In this document: piece by piece, positions 8,945-18,014 of the stretch | How positions within the stretch are numbered: the stretch's first letter is position 1 | How the letters are laid out: each line of letters begins with the position of its first letter | Source: Ferruginibacter sp. | GTDB taxonomy: Bacteria; Bacteroidota; Bacteroidia; Chitinophagales; Chitinophagaceae | DNA length: 64,000 nucleotides | Assembly: GCA_025362235.1 (NCBI GenBank) | Contig: JANYGZ010000008.1 | Span: forward strand, 1 to 64,000 | Direction of reading: 5' to 3' | Program-made: the position numbers and the translations under genes | Notes under the pieces: generated by a model | The model's database searches: none | Seen by the model: the letters and a program-made list of their open reading frames with translations, nothing else | What the model was told of the DNA's origin: nothing

Positions 8945-8998
8945 CCTTATGCGATGGTTTACCACCTTGAAGAAGCCAAATTAAATTTTTCAACTTTT

Positions 8999-9607
8999 TT
9001 ACGGAGCCCATTCACCCGCTCCCTGCCTTGTAATTACCCATTCATCGGTTACGCAATCAACAATGGTTGAAGCCACTATACCACCTATGCCGCCATCGAT
9101 TACAAAATCCACAAGGTCACCAAATTTTTCATAAATAATTTCAGGATCAGTATATTCCTCTGCCATATCACCAGGTAAGGAGGTACTTAAAATGGGGTTG
9201 CCCAATGCATCAAGTATATGCTGACAAATAACATTGCCGGGTACACGCAAACCAATAGTGCTTTTTTTACTTTGTAAAATTTTAGGCACCTGTTTGCTGG
9301 CGGGTAAAATAAAAGTATATGGCCCCGGCAAATACCTTTTCAGCATCCTGTACAAAGGGGTGCCGATACTTTTTGTATAATCACTCAAATGGCTAAGGTC
9401 GCGGCAAATAAAGCTCAGGCGTGCTTTTAACGGGTCTATATTTTTTATGGTACAAATACGGGCAACTGCTTTGTGCTGAAAAATATCGCAACCGAGTCCA
9501 TAAATTGTATCTGTAGGATATATTATTACACCTCCATCCTTCAGGCATTCTGTTACCTGTTTTATCAGCCTTGGCTGCGGGTCTTGTGGATGTATTTGTA
9601 TCAGCAT
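8999..9607 (-). CDS. Threonylcarbamoyl-AMP synthase (TsaC/YrdC/Sua5 family)
   Basis: A 202-residue YrdC-fold protein that makes threonylcarbamoyl-AMP from threonine, bicarbonate and ATP, the first step of the t6A37 modification of ANN-decoding tRNAs. The family signatures are the YPTDTIYGLGCD box near residues 30-41, the KxR-like KARLSF stretch around 61, PGPYTFILPA around 94 and the SxN-type STSLPG region around 142. It has the short TsaC-like length with no Sua5 C-terminal domain. The ATG at 9605-9607 gives a natural N-terminus. It closes the accessory pocket and is read toward it. Confidence 0.9.
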   Translation of the reverse strand: MLIQIHPQDPQPRLIKQVTECLKDGGVIIYPTDTIYGLGCDIFQHKAVARICTIKNIDPLKARLSFICRDLSHLSDYTKSIGTPLYRMLKRYLPGPYTFILPASKQVPKILQSKKSTIGLRVPGNVICQHILDALGNPILSTSLPGDMAEEYTDPEIIYEKFGDLVDFVIDGGIGGIVASTIVDCVTDEWVITRQGAGEWAP

Positions 9608-9803
9608 CTTAATATTTTAAGCCACTCATTTTTAACATTGAAAATAATTTTTATCAATAACCTGCTAATACTTCACTACAGCATTACAATTTTGAGCGAA
9701 GTTAACTGAACACTTTAATAACTGTAAACTCATTGCTTTTATAATTGTACAATTTGCATAAACACCTATTTTATATTAATCTGAAATTATTATGCATTGT
9801 GGC

Positions 9804-9838
9804 TTTGGGGCAAAAACCATTAATTTTGCAGCTTACTT
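9804..9838 (+). promoter_or_regulatory. Probable promoter of the PfkB-family kinase gene
   Basis: TAATTTTG at 9831-9838 matches the Bacteroidota -7 element TAnnTTTG exactly; TTTG at 9804-9807 is a possible -33 element with a slightly long 23-base spacer. Transcription would start near 9845, which supports ATG 9868 rather than codons further upstream as the gene start. Confidence 0.45.
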
Positions 9839-9867
9839 TAAATACAGCAACAAAAATATTATTAATT

Positions 9868-10794
9868 ATGTCGTTAATCTCAGTAGGTACAATGGCTTTT
9901 GATTCCATTGAAACCCCTTTTGGAAAAGTAGATAAAATTGTAGGAGGCTCGGGTACTTATGTATCTTATGCTGCCACCAATTATATCAAACCTATTTATC
10001 AAATTTCTATTGTGGGGTATGATTTTCCACAAGAAGAAATGGAACTGCTTAAAAAGCGTGGTGTGCAAATGGAAGGAGTAGAAGTTGTACCTGATAAAAA
10101 ATCTTTTTTCTGGAGTGGCAAGTATCATATTGATATGAATACCCGTGATACCCTGGTTACAGACCTGAACGTATTGGCAGATTTTAAGCCAGTTGTACCC
10201 GAAAACTACCAGGGGGCAGAGTTTTTAATGCTGGGTAACTTATCGCCCAACATCCAGTTAAGCGTTATTAACCAATTAAGGGTTAGGCCAAAATTAATTG
10301 TAATGGACACCATGAATTTTTGGATGGAAATTGCACTGAATGATTTAAAAGCCGTATTGAAAAAGGTAGATGTATTGATGGTGAATGATGGCGAAGCAAG
10401 GCAGTTAAGTGGTGAAGTATCGCTGGTAAAAGCAGCCAAAGTTATCATGGATATGGGGCCTGCCTTTTTAGTAATTAAAAAAGGCGAACATGGGGCACTG
10501 TTGTTTCATAAAAACCATGTTTTTTCTGCGCCGGGTTTACCTTTGGAAGAAGTGTTTGACCCAACGGGTGCCGGTGATACATTTGCCGGAGGCTTTATAG
10601 GCTATATTGCCAAAACAAAAGATATCAGTTTTGAAAATATGAAAACTGCCCTTATTGTGGGAAGCGCCTTAGCCAGTTTTTGTGTTGAAAAATTTGGTCC
10701 CAACAGGATGAAGGAAATTACAAAAAAAGATATTGATACCAGGCTGGCAGATTTTGTACAATTGGTAAATTTTGAAATTGACCTTGTGGGATAA
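9868..10794 (+). CDS. PfkB-family carbohydrate/nucleoside kinase
   Basis: A 308-residue ribokinase-like protein that phosphorylates a small hydroxylated substrate with ATP. The PfkB signature 2 DPTGAGDTFAGG is present, with the catalytic base Asp237 in GAGD. The N-terminal GGSGTYVSYAA corresponds to the substrate-binding glycine motif. An in-frame extension to 9745 exists, but it begins before the likely promoter and lacks family similarity; ATG 9868 gives MSLISVGTMAFDSIE, the normal beginning. The substrate cannot be read from sequence: adenosine, fructose, ribose or a sugar phosphate are all possible. It is a single-gene unit, closed by a terminator 18 bases after its stop. Confidence 0.88.
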   Translation: MSLISVGTMAFDSIETPFGKVDKIVGGSGTYVSYAATNYIKPIYQISIVGYDFPQEEMELLKKRGVQMEGVEVVPDKKSFFWSGKYHIDMNTRDTLVTDLNVLADFKPVVPENYQGAEFLMLGNLSPNIQLSVINQLRVRPKLIVMDTMNFWMEIALNDLKAVLKKVDVLMVNDGEARQLSGEVSLVKAAKVIMDMGPAFLVIKKGEHGALLFHKNHVFSAPGLPLEEVFDPTGAGDTFAGGFIGYIAKTKDISFENMKTALIVGSALASFCVEKFGPNRMKEITKKDIDTRLADFVQLVNFEIDLVG

Positions 10795-10811
10795 TGATTA
10801 ACAAATTATTT

Positions 10812-10843
10812 AAAGCCGGAGTTATGGAAACTTCGGCTTTTTT
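10812..10843 (+). terminator. Rho-independent terminator after the PfkB kinase
   Basis: AAAGCCGGAGTT (10812-10823) pairs with AACTTCGGCTTT (10829-10840), with one G-T wobble and a five-base loop, followed by a T-rich run. The TATATTTG at 10851-10858, just after, is an exact -7 match and may serve the next gene. Confidence 0.8.
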
Positions 10844-10892
10844 ATTTCAATATATTTGCATACTATTTGATTGCTGCCCTAAATTTTAAACC

Positions 10893-12503
10893 ATGCTTAA
10901 AAAATTTATTTACCTCTTTTTTATACAATTTGTTTTCGTAGCCGCTTTTTCTCAAACACAAACGGTCCGCCCTAAAATAAAGGGTTGGCATTTATTAAAC
11001 TATCAGCAGGATGGGTATTTTGGTACCGGTGTAAAAGAAGCCTATGAATTATTAGCCGGCAGAAAAAGTACGCCTGTAATTATTGCAGTAATAGATAGCG
11101 GCATTGATACATTGCATGAAGATTTAAAAACAGTACTGTGGACCAACCCTAAAGAAATACCCGGAAATGGAAAAGACGATGATGGTAATGGGTATACAGA
11201 CGATATGCATGGATGGAATTTTTGCGGATCTGCCAATGGCGAAAACATGGCTGTTAATACCCTTGAAATTGCCAGGGTGTACCATCACTGGAAAACAGCG
11301 TTTGACGGAAAAACAGCAACTGAAATCCCTGCGGATAGACAATTTTTATTTCAACAATGGAAACGATCCGAAAAAATTCTAAATAAGCAGTATGATGAAT
11401 ATGTAAAAATATATCCACGAATTGAAAACCTTGCCACTTCTTTACAAAATGCTAGCGTGGTACTCACCAATTATCTTAATAAAGCAACCTTTACAAAATT
11501 GGCCATTGTACCTATAAAAGGTGTAGATAGTATTGACAGGGCAGTAAAAGCGTGGGTAGATATTTTTAACAGGGTAGGTGATACAAGTGCAACAAATACA
11601 GTCATCATTAACGAAGTAAACAGTTATAAAAATAATTTGCTGACCAACAAAAACAGGAAGGATGATATACCCATAGATTACAGAGGCGCACTTACAAAAG
11701 ATGATTACGAAAACATCCATGACAGTATTTATGGTAACAACAATCTCTTTGACCATGCAGGTAATCATGGTACACATGTATCGGGCATTATTGGTGCGGT
11801 ACGCAATAATAATATTGGTGTAGATGGTATTGTAGATAATGTACGCATCATGTTTATAAGGGCGGTACCCGGAGGGGATGAGCATGATAAAGATGTGGCA
11901 TTGGCTATCAGGTATGCAGTTGATAATGGTGCAAAAATTATTAATATGAGTTTTGGTAAACCGGTTTCGCCGTATAAGCAAATGGTTGACGATGCTGTAA
12001 AATATGCTGGTGCAAATGGCGTATTACTGGTACATGCAGCAGGTAATGATGCGGCCAATATTGATGAAGACCCTTTTTATCCCAATCCTGTTTTTTTAGA
12101 TAGTACAAAAGCCACCAATTTTTTAACCGTAGGTGCCAGTGGCGATTATAGTACCGGTTCGCTTACGGCACCTTTTTCCAATTACGGGCAACTGGTAGAT
12201 ATTTTTGCACCGGGCGTATATATTAACTCTACCACTTTTAATAATGGCTACGAAGCTTACGATGGTACCAGCATGGCAAGTCCGGTTGCGGCAGGCGTGG
12301 CAGGGCTAATAAAATCATATTTTCCAGGTATAACACCAGAACAAATGATCGACCTATTGTTGAAATCAGGGTCTTCCGTTAATGAACTGGTAGCTATACC
12401 AGGGGGTGATACAAAAGTATCTATGCAACTATTATGCAGAAGCGGTAAAATAATCAATGCATTTGAAGCGGTAAAACTGGCGATTAAATTATATGGCAAA
12501 TAA
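10893..12503 (+). CDS. Secreted subtilisin-like serine protease (peptidase S8)
   Basis: A 536-residue exported endopeptidase. The signal peptide MLKKFIYLFFIQFVFVAAFSQ is followed by the S8 catalytic domain: Asp68 in VIDSGID, His295 in HGTHVSG and Ser460 in GTSMASP, with the oxyanion Asn in the AAGND patch near 386. The gap of 227 residues between Asp and His is far longer than the roughly 30-40 of classical subtilisins. The insert (about residues 105-280) is mostly helical and charged. There is no visible T9SS C-terminal domain; the protein ends soon after the catalytic core (VKLAIKLYGK), so it is probably periplasmic or released by another path. A likely -7 element TATATTTG lies at 10851-10858. 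Confidence 0.9.
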   Translation: MLKKFIYLFFIQFVFVAAFSQTQTVRPKIKGWHLLNYQQDGYFGTGVKEAYELLAGRKSTPVIIAVIDSGIDTLHEDLKTVLWTNPKEIPGNGKDDDGNGYTDDMHGWNFCGSANGENMAVNTLEIARVYHHWKTAFDGKTATEIPADRQFLFQQWKRSEKILNKQYDEYVKIYPRIENLATSLQNASVVLTNYLNKATFTKLAIVPIKGVDSIDRAVKAWVDIFNRVGDTSATNTVIINEVNSYKNNLLTNKNRKDDIPIDYRGALTKDDYENIHDSIYGNNNLFDHAGNHGTHVSGIIGAVRNNNIGVDGIVDNVRIMFIRAVPGGDEHDKDVALAIRYAVDNGAKIINMSFGKPVSPYKQMVDDAVKYAGANGVLLVHAAGNDAANIDEDPFYPNPVFLDSTKATNFLTVGASGDYSTGSLTAPFSNYGQLVDIFAPGVYINSTTFNNGYEAYDGTSMASPVAAGVAGLIKSYFPGITPEQMIDLLLKSGSSVNELVAIPGGDTKVSMQLLCRSGKIINAFEAVKLAIKLYGK

Positions 12504-12584
12504 TTATGATAGAATAGATTGTTAAAAAAACTCAATGCAGCTTTTAGTTAACTAAATTTGTAAACTGTTAAATAAAGGGATTAT

Positions 12585-12941
12585 ATGTTAATAGAAATTA
12601 TTGCTCTGTTTTTTCTTTGTAAAAGAAATGGAGCCTTGGCTATTCAAAAAGGTTTAAGTGCAAGTAAATGGAAATGGTTAACTATACTAGGATGGTTTAC
12701 TGCAGAAATTGTGGGTCTCATGTTTGGTATAATGTTATTTGGAAATATCAATGTTGAAGATTTTAAAGATATAGATACCCTCGAAAAAAGTAATTTATAT
12801 GGTTTATGGGCTATTGGAATGATCAGCGCTTTTGGGGGTTACTTAATTGTAAAATCAATCCTGGAAAAAAAGCCAAATTTATTTGATGAAGACATTAATA
12901 AAATCGGAGTAAACGATTTAAGGCCGCCAGGTAAAAAGTAA
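12585..12941 (+). CDS. Small membrane protein, function unknown
   Basis: A 118-residue protein with an N-terminal hydrophobic stretch, a second membrane segment around residues 33-53 (LTILGWFTAEIVGLMFGIML) and a third around 74-90 (LYGLWAIGMISAFGGYLIV). The C-terminal 30 residues are charged and cytosolic (KKPNLFDEDINKIGV). It resembles small Bacteroidota inner-membrane proteins of unknown role; I recognise no domain. TAAATTTG about 30 bases before the start is a -7-like element. It is transcribed alone, between the S8 protease and a terminator. Confidence 0.75.
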   Translation: MLIEIIALFFLCKRNGALAIQKGLSASKWKWLTILGWFTAEIVGLMFGIMLFGNINVEDFKDIDTLEKSNLYGLWAIGMISAFGGYLIVKSILEKKPNLFDEDINKIGVNDLRPPGKK

Positions 12942-12960
12942 AATTCATTATTTGACTTAT

Positions 12961-12983
12961 AGCCCAGCGTAGGGGCTTTTTTT
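12961..12983 (+). terminator. Rho-independent terminator after the small membrane protein
   Basis: AGCCC (12961-12965) pairs with GGGCT (12973-12977) across a seven-base loop and runs into seven T. It is short but well placed, 19 bases after the stop codon. Confidence 0.65.
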
Positions 12984-13065
12984 ATTTCACATTAGCATTT
13001 CATTAATAACTTTATCAGGCAACAAACATTTACTTTGTTATTATATTCAACCGAAATTAATTATA

Positions 13066-15474
13066 ATGATGAAAAACAGCCCTTATAAAATTATAGCCCT
13101 TACCCTATTTTTTATTGTAGCTGTAATCGGTTTGCAGGCACAGCGAATTGATTCTTTATTGACTATTTTAGATGAATATTATCCTCAGGAAAAAATTTAC
13201 CTGCAAATGGATAAATCATATTATAACGCTGGTGAAACAATTTGGTTTAAAGCTTATTTGAAAGCCGATAATTTTCCTAAGCCAATCAGTAAAACATGTT
13301 ATGCAGAATTGCTGGATGAAAATGGCAAGATGCTGCAAAGGAAAATGGTACCTGTCCTTGAGTCCGGCGCAGCTTCCAATTTTGATATACCCGATACAGT
13401 TCACTCAAATAAATTATACCTCAGGGCATATACTTCATGGATGTTGAATTTTGATTCTTCTTTATTGTATCTGCAGCCAATAATTATTATGCCATTAAAA
13501 CCGACGGTTAAAAAAACGCCTGTAGCACCTGTTTATAGTTTAACGCTGTTTCCAGAAGGTGGAGATCTTGTAGAAGGTGTAAATTCTGCCGTTGCATTTA
13601 AAGCTACTGATCAGGAGGGTACACCTGTTGATGTATCCGGAAACATAGTAGATGCAAAAGGCAATAAAATAACTTCCTTCTCCTCTATGCATAATGGCAT
13701 GGGTTATTTTTCGCTGCTACCAGTTGCAAACGAAAAATATAAAGCCGTTTGGAAAGATAAAAAAGGAGTACAACATGAAACCCCATTGCCCGATGCCCAA
13801 AAAGATGGCGTCGCATTGAGCGTGATCTATTCAGGCAACCGCTTACAATATACTTTGACAAGATCAGAAAATGTATCAAAGTCTCCCATGATCTATTATG
13901 CAATTGCGCAAATGCAGCAACGACAGGTATATGGGGCAAAAATAAACCTTACCAATCAGCCTGGTGTTACTGTGCCTTTTATAACCGATAGCCTGCCAGA
14001 TGGTGTTTTACAGCTAACTATTTTTAATGCTCAACAAATACCGGTGGCCGAAAGAATTGTATTTATTAATAACAATACTTATTTTTTCAATACAGATATT
14101 CATGCAGTAGAAAAGAAGCTCACTAAACGTGGCAAAAATATTTTACAGATAGATGTAGGCAGTAACCTGTTAACTAATTTATCTATAGCTGTTACTGATG
14201 CAGGTATCAATCCAATAACAAATAATGAGGCAAATATTTTTACACAGTTATTGCTTAGCAGCGACCTGAAGGGATATGTATCTAACCCTGCTTATTATTT
14301 TTCAAGCGATGAAGATTCAGTTAAACAACACCTTGATCTTGTTATGATGACAAATGGGTGGCGAAGATTTAAATGGGAAAATATTTTAGCAGAAAAATGG
14401 CCGGTATTAACCCTTTTGCCTGAAAATTTTCTTGCCATTAAAGGAAAGGTACTGGGATTATCTAAACTTCAACTGAATGATAGAACAATAACCGGAATTT
14501 TAAAATCAAAAACCGGAACAACCCAGTTTTTAAATATACCCGTTGATAAAGAAGGCCAGTTTAAAACAGATAATTTATACTTTTTCGATACATCCACCTT
14601 ATACTATCAATTCAATAATGATAAGGATAAAAGCCTTACTGCATCAGCCAGTTTTTCCTTTACCAGTAGTTTTGTAAAATCCCCGGTACCAGCAGTTAAC
14701 TTACTTTCTTCTTTATATGCACCCCAAAAAACGGACAGCTCCATTTTACTAAAAGGCAGCTCCCTTGCAAAACAAATGCTGGATCAGGAAAATAGAAATA
14801 AAATACAAACATTAAGCGGGGTTACTGTAAAAGCCAAACAAAAAAGCCTCAAACAAAAAATGGATGAAGAATATACATCTGGTTTGTTCAGAGGTGGCGA
14901 TGGGTATACTTTTACCACTGAGGGTGATCCTTTTGCCAATTCAGCCACAACTATTTTAGCATATTTACAAAGTAAGGTGGCTGGGTTGCAGATATCAACA
15001 GTCGGCGATGGAAGCGCTACCTGGCGGGGAAGCCCTACCAGTTTTTTTGTAAATGAAATGAATTCTGATGTTACCCAATTACAAACAATATCTATGAGTG
15101 ATGTTGCGATGATAAAAGTGTTTCGTCCGCCTTTTTTTGGTGCTACTGGTGGTGGTGCAGGAGGCGCAATTGCCGTGTATACAAAAAAAGGCGCTGCTGC
15201 CAATTCATCTATAACCGGGTTAGATCATACCAAACTTGCAGGCTACTCTGTTATTAAACAATTTTATTCGCCCGATTATGAAACAACCAACGATGCAACA
15301 GAAGGGGATTATAGAACAACGCTATACTGGAACCCTTTTTTATTACTGGATAAAACTACCCGCCGTATTACCATCCCATTTTATAATAGTGATAACTGCA
15401 AAAAAATACGGGTAATTATAGAAGGCATTAATGAACTGGGGCAACTTACGAGAGAAGAAAAACTTTTTGAATAG
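13066..15474 (+). CDS. MG2-domain protein with TonB-receptor plug-like C-terminus
   Basis: An 802-residue exported protein. The signal peptide ends at LQAQ. The MG2-type segment YLQMDKSYYNAGETIWFKAYL (about residues 45-65) opens an N-terminal region of macroglobulin-like beta domains. Near residues 620-715 there is a TonB-receptor plug-like stretch ending in GGGAGGAIAVYTKKG, where the protein lists a Ser/Gly path typical of SusC plugs, but no 22-strand barrel follows. Such MG2-plug proteins are common in Bacteroidota and have no settled function; they may interact with outer-membrane TonB receptors or polymers in the periplasm. It is convergent with the MMPL exporter, 27 bases apart. The stop is TAG. 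Confidence 0.8.
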   Translation: MMKNSPYKIIALTLFFIVAVIGLQAQRIDSLLTILDEYYPQEKIYLQMDKSYYNAGETIWFKAYLKADNFPKPISKTCYAELLDENGKMLQRKMVPVLESGAASNFDIPDTVHSNKLYLRAYTSWMLNFDSSLLYLQPIIIMPLKPTVKKTPVAPVYSLTLFPEGGDLVEGVNSAVAFKATDQEGTPVDVSGNIVDAKGNKITSFSSMHNGMGYFSLLPVANEKYKAVWKDKKGVQHETPLPDAQKDGVALSVIYSGNRLQYTLTRSENVSKSPMIYYAIAQMQQRQVYGAKINLTNQPGVTVPFITDSLPDGVLQLTIFNAQQIPVAERIVFINNNTYFFNTDIHAVEKKLTKRGKNILQIDVGSNLLTNLSIAVTDAGINPITNNEANIFTQLLLSSDLKGYVSNPAYYFSSDEDSVKQHLDLVMMTNGWRRFKWENILAEKWPVLTLLPENFLAIKGKVLGLSKLQLNDRTITGILKSKTGTTQFLNIPVDKEGQFKTDNLYFFDTSTLYYQFNNDKDKSLTASASFSFTSSFVKSPVPAVNLLSSLYAPQKTDSSILLKGSSLAKQMLDQENRNKIQTLSGVTVKAKQKSLKQKMDEEYTSGLFRGGDGYTFTTEGDPFANSATTILAYLQSKVAGLQISTVGDGSATWRGSPTSFFVNEMNSDVTQLQTISMSDVAMIKVFRPPFFGATGGGAGGAIAVYTKKGAAANSSITGLDHTKLAGYSVIKQFYSPDYETTNDATEGDYRTTLYWNPFLLLDKTTRRITIPFYNSDNCKKIRVIIEGINELGQLTREEKLFE

Positions 15475-15501
15475 CTGAAAAAATTATTGTAAATCAATAA
15501 A

Positions 15502-17847
15502 CTATTTCTTATCAACTGCCATTGTTTTTTTAGGAGCAAACAATAATAACAATACCGGCAATAAAATAAGGTTTGTAAAAGTTGCCACCAATAATGTTAT
15601 AGAGGTAAGCCACCCTAAAGATTTAGTACCTCCAAAGCTACTCAAACAAAAAATAATAAATCCTGCGATTAATACCATTGAGGTATACACTATACTTAGC
15701 CCCGTGTTTTTAATGGTTGCACTAACAGTTGCGCTTATATTATTATTGTACGTGGAAAGTTCCTGCTTATAATTTACCAAAAACCTGATAGTAATATCTA
15801 TTGCTATGCCTAAAGCAACACTAAAAACCAATACAGTAGAAGGTTTTAGCGGTACACCTGCCCAGCCCATTACACCTGCAGTAATTACAAGGGGGATAAT
15901 ATTTGGTATTAGCGAGCAAACCAATATCCTGGCCGATTTAAAAAGATATAACATGCAAAAAGAAATAAGTATAAAGGCATACAATATACTTTCCTTTAGG
16001 CCATTTATAATAAACCGGCTCCCTTCCAGGAAAGTAATACTGGTACCCGTAAGCGTTACTTTGTATTGTGCAGTATCAAACAACCGGTCTATTTGCTGTT
16101 GTATTCCTGCTAACAATACTGTGAGCTGTTGTGTGCCAACATCAGCCATATTGATACTTATGCGGGTACTTTGTTTTGCAGTATCCATAAAGGCGCTAAG
16201 CATTTTTGTAAAATTATTTTTACTGCTGCTGTCGCTTTTGCCGGCTTTCAAATATTCTCCCAAAAAAGCTGCGTCAGACGAATTGGGCAACTGGTAATTA
16301 ACAGAATCACCATCATAAAAAGCCTGCTTTATAAATTTTAATCCTTCAGCAATACTTAAAGGCCTGTTCATTTCTTTTTGCGCAGTAATATACTGAGCCA
16401 ATGAATCTACTTTTTCAAAAACAACTAAGGCCCTCATTCCTCCCAAGCCTCTTCGTTTTTTAGTATCCACAACGATCTCCAGCGGCATTACACCCTTAAA
16501 GTTTTTTTCAAAAAATTTAAGATCGGTATAAATTTTATCTTCTTTTGGTAAATCGTCTACAATAAAAGCAACTGTCTTTAATTTAAAAATTCCTGCAATG
16601 GCAAAAACAAGCACTATTGCTGTAACCCCAAAAACTATTTTTTTATGATTCATTACCCAATGCTCAATCTTTAATAAAAAGGCAACAATCCATTTATTAT
16701 TCAAATACTTTGTTTGTGCAGGTTTTGGCGTAGGTAAATAACTTAAAGCAGCTGGTAACAAAATAAAAGAAATCACAAAAATCAGCATTATACTAATTCC
16801 GGCTACAACACCAAACTCTTTTAAAATAGCACTATGGGTTAAAGCAAACACCCCAAATCCGATTGCAGCCGTGATATTACAAAAAAGGGTTACCACCCCC
16901 ATTTTACTTACCATATCTACCAGCGATTTATTTTTATCAAAGCTGTCGAGGTAAGCTGTATGGTATTTATTAATAAAATAAATACAGTTTGGTATGCCTA
17001 TAACCACCACCAACGGGGGGGTTAATGCAGTAAGGATAGTAATTTTATATCCTAATAAAAATAAAAGGCCTACGCTCCATATTACTCCCATAATTACTAC
17101 CAGTAAAGAAAGGATTGTAGTGTTGAAAGAACGAAAGAAAATTAATAATATTAGTGCACTTAAAACAAGTGACCCGATTAAAAAAATCTTCATTTCTTTT
17201 TGAATCTTATTAGCTACCAGAGTCCTTATTAATGGCAAACCACTTAAATGAGTGCCTATTTTTGTTTGCGATTCAAAAGCTTTTACCTCATTAATAATAT
17301 CATTTACTATTTTGGTACGCTTAGGTGAATTGAGAGAATCTTTATTGATACGCACCCCCATCAAATATGCATTGGTTTCAGGATTGTATAAAAGTGTTCG
17401 GTAAAAAGGCAGATTTAAAAAAACTGCTTTTGCAGAATCCAGCTCCGCCTGTGTATTGATGATGTCTGCAAATATTTTTACTGGAATCAGCTTTTCGGTT
17501 AGTTCATTTTTATGCAAACTAATAGCTGACGGCACGCTTAATATATTCTCTACATTATTGACTTTCTTTAATTGTTCTTCCAGGTGCACATAAGCTTTAA
17601 AGGTATTTAATTCAAAAATTTTATTGGTTTGAATACCTATTACCAGTAAGTTTCCATCATCTCCAAATTTTTGACGAAAGGCAACATAATCAAGATATTT
17701 AGGATTATCAACAGGGATTGCTTTTGCAAAATCATAAGTTAGTGTTACCTGTTTGGCAAAATAGCCCATTACAGCGGTTACTGCAAACAAGGCAATCAAA
17801 AGTGGTAAGCGGTATCGTAACGCGAATTTCCCCAGGCGGTTCCACAT
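15502..17847 (-). CDS. MMPL/RND-family transporter (HAE3-like)
   Basis: A 781-residue inner-membrane protein with the RND half-repeat plan: one segment at the N-terminus (LPLLIALFAVTAVMGYF), a large periplasmic loop, five helices around residues 210-365, a second single helix near 405, another periplasmic loop, and a last helix group (about 630-770) including the conserved GIAIDITIRFLVNY. Members move lipids, hopanoids or other hydrophobic compounds using the proton gradient. I chose the ATG at 17845-17847 (MWNRLGKFALRYRLP), the usual start, over a 14-residue upstream extension. The gene is divergent from recO with 167 bases between. No membrane fusion or outer-membrane partner lies beside it. 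Cargo unknown. Confidence 0.88.
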   Translation of the reverse strand: MWNRLGKFALRYRLPLLIALFAVTAVMGYFAKQVTLTYDFAKAIPVDNPKYLDYVAFRQKFGDDGNLLVIGIQTNKIFELNTFKAYVHLEEQLKKVNNVENILSVPSAISLHKNELTEKLIPVKIFADIINTQAELDSAKAVFLNLPFYRTLLYNPETNAYLMGVRINKDSLNSPKRTKIVNDIINEVKAFESQTKIGTHLSGLPLIRTLVANKIQKEMKIFLIGSLVLSALILLIFFRSFNTTILSLLVVIMGVIWSVGLLFLLGYKITILTALTPPLVVVIGIPNCIYFINKYHTAYLDSFDKNKSLVDMVSKMGVVTLFCNITAAIGFGVFALTHSAILKEFGVVAGISIMLIFVISFILLPAALSYLPTPKPAQTKYLNNKWIVAFLLKIEHWVMNHKKIVFGVTAIVLVFAIAGIFKLKTVAFIVDDLPKEDKIYTDLKFFEKNFKGVMPLEIVVDTKKRRGLGGMRALVVFEKVDSLAQYITAQKEMNRPLSIAEGLKFIKQAFYDGDSVNYQLPNSSDAAFLGEYLKAGKSDSSSKNNFTKMLSAFMDTAKQSTRISINMADVGTQQLTVLLAGIQQQIDRLFDTAQYKVTLTGTSITFLEGSRFIINGLKESILYAFILISFCMLYLFKSARILVCSLIPNIIPLVITAGVMGWAGVPLKPSTVLVFSVALGIAIDITIRFLVNYKQELSTYNNNISATVSATIKNTGLSIVYTSMVLIAGFIIFCLSSFGGTKSLGWLTSITLLVATFTNLILLPVLLLLFAPKKTMAVDKK

Positions 17848-18014
17848 AGTGTGAATATTTATTTGTAGATAATTAAAAATTAATTGCAAAGAAAGCCATT
17901 TTATATTGCTTAGCCATATACTGGTACACCAATATTAGTTTACAGTTATCTTTATACATTTTACAATGGGTTTTAAAGTTGTTGAAAAGAAGCAACATTT
18001 TTTTATAAAGTGTT

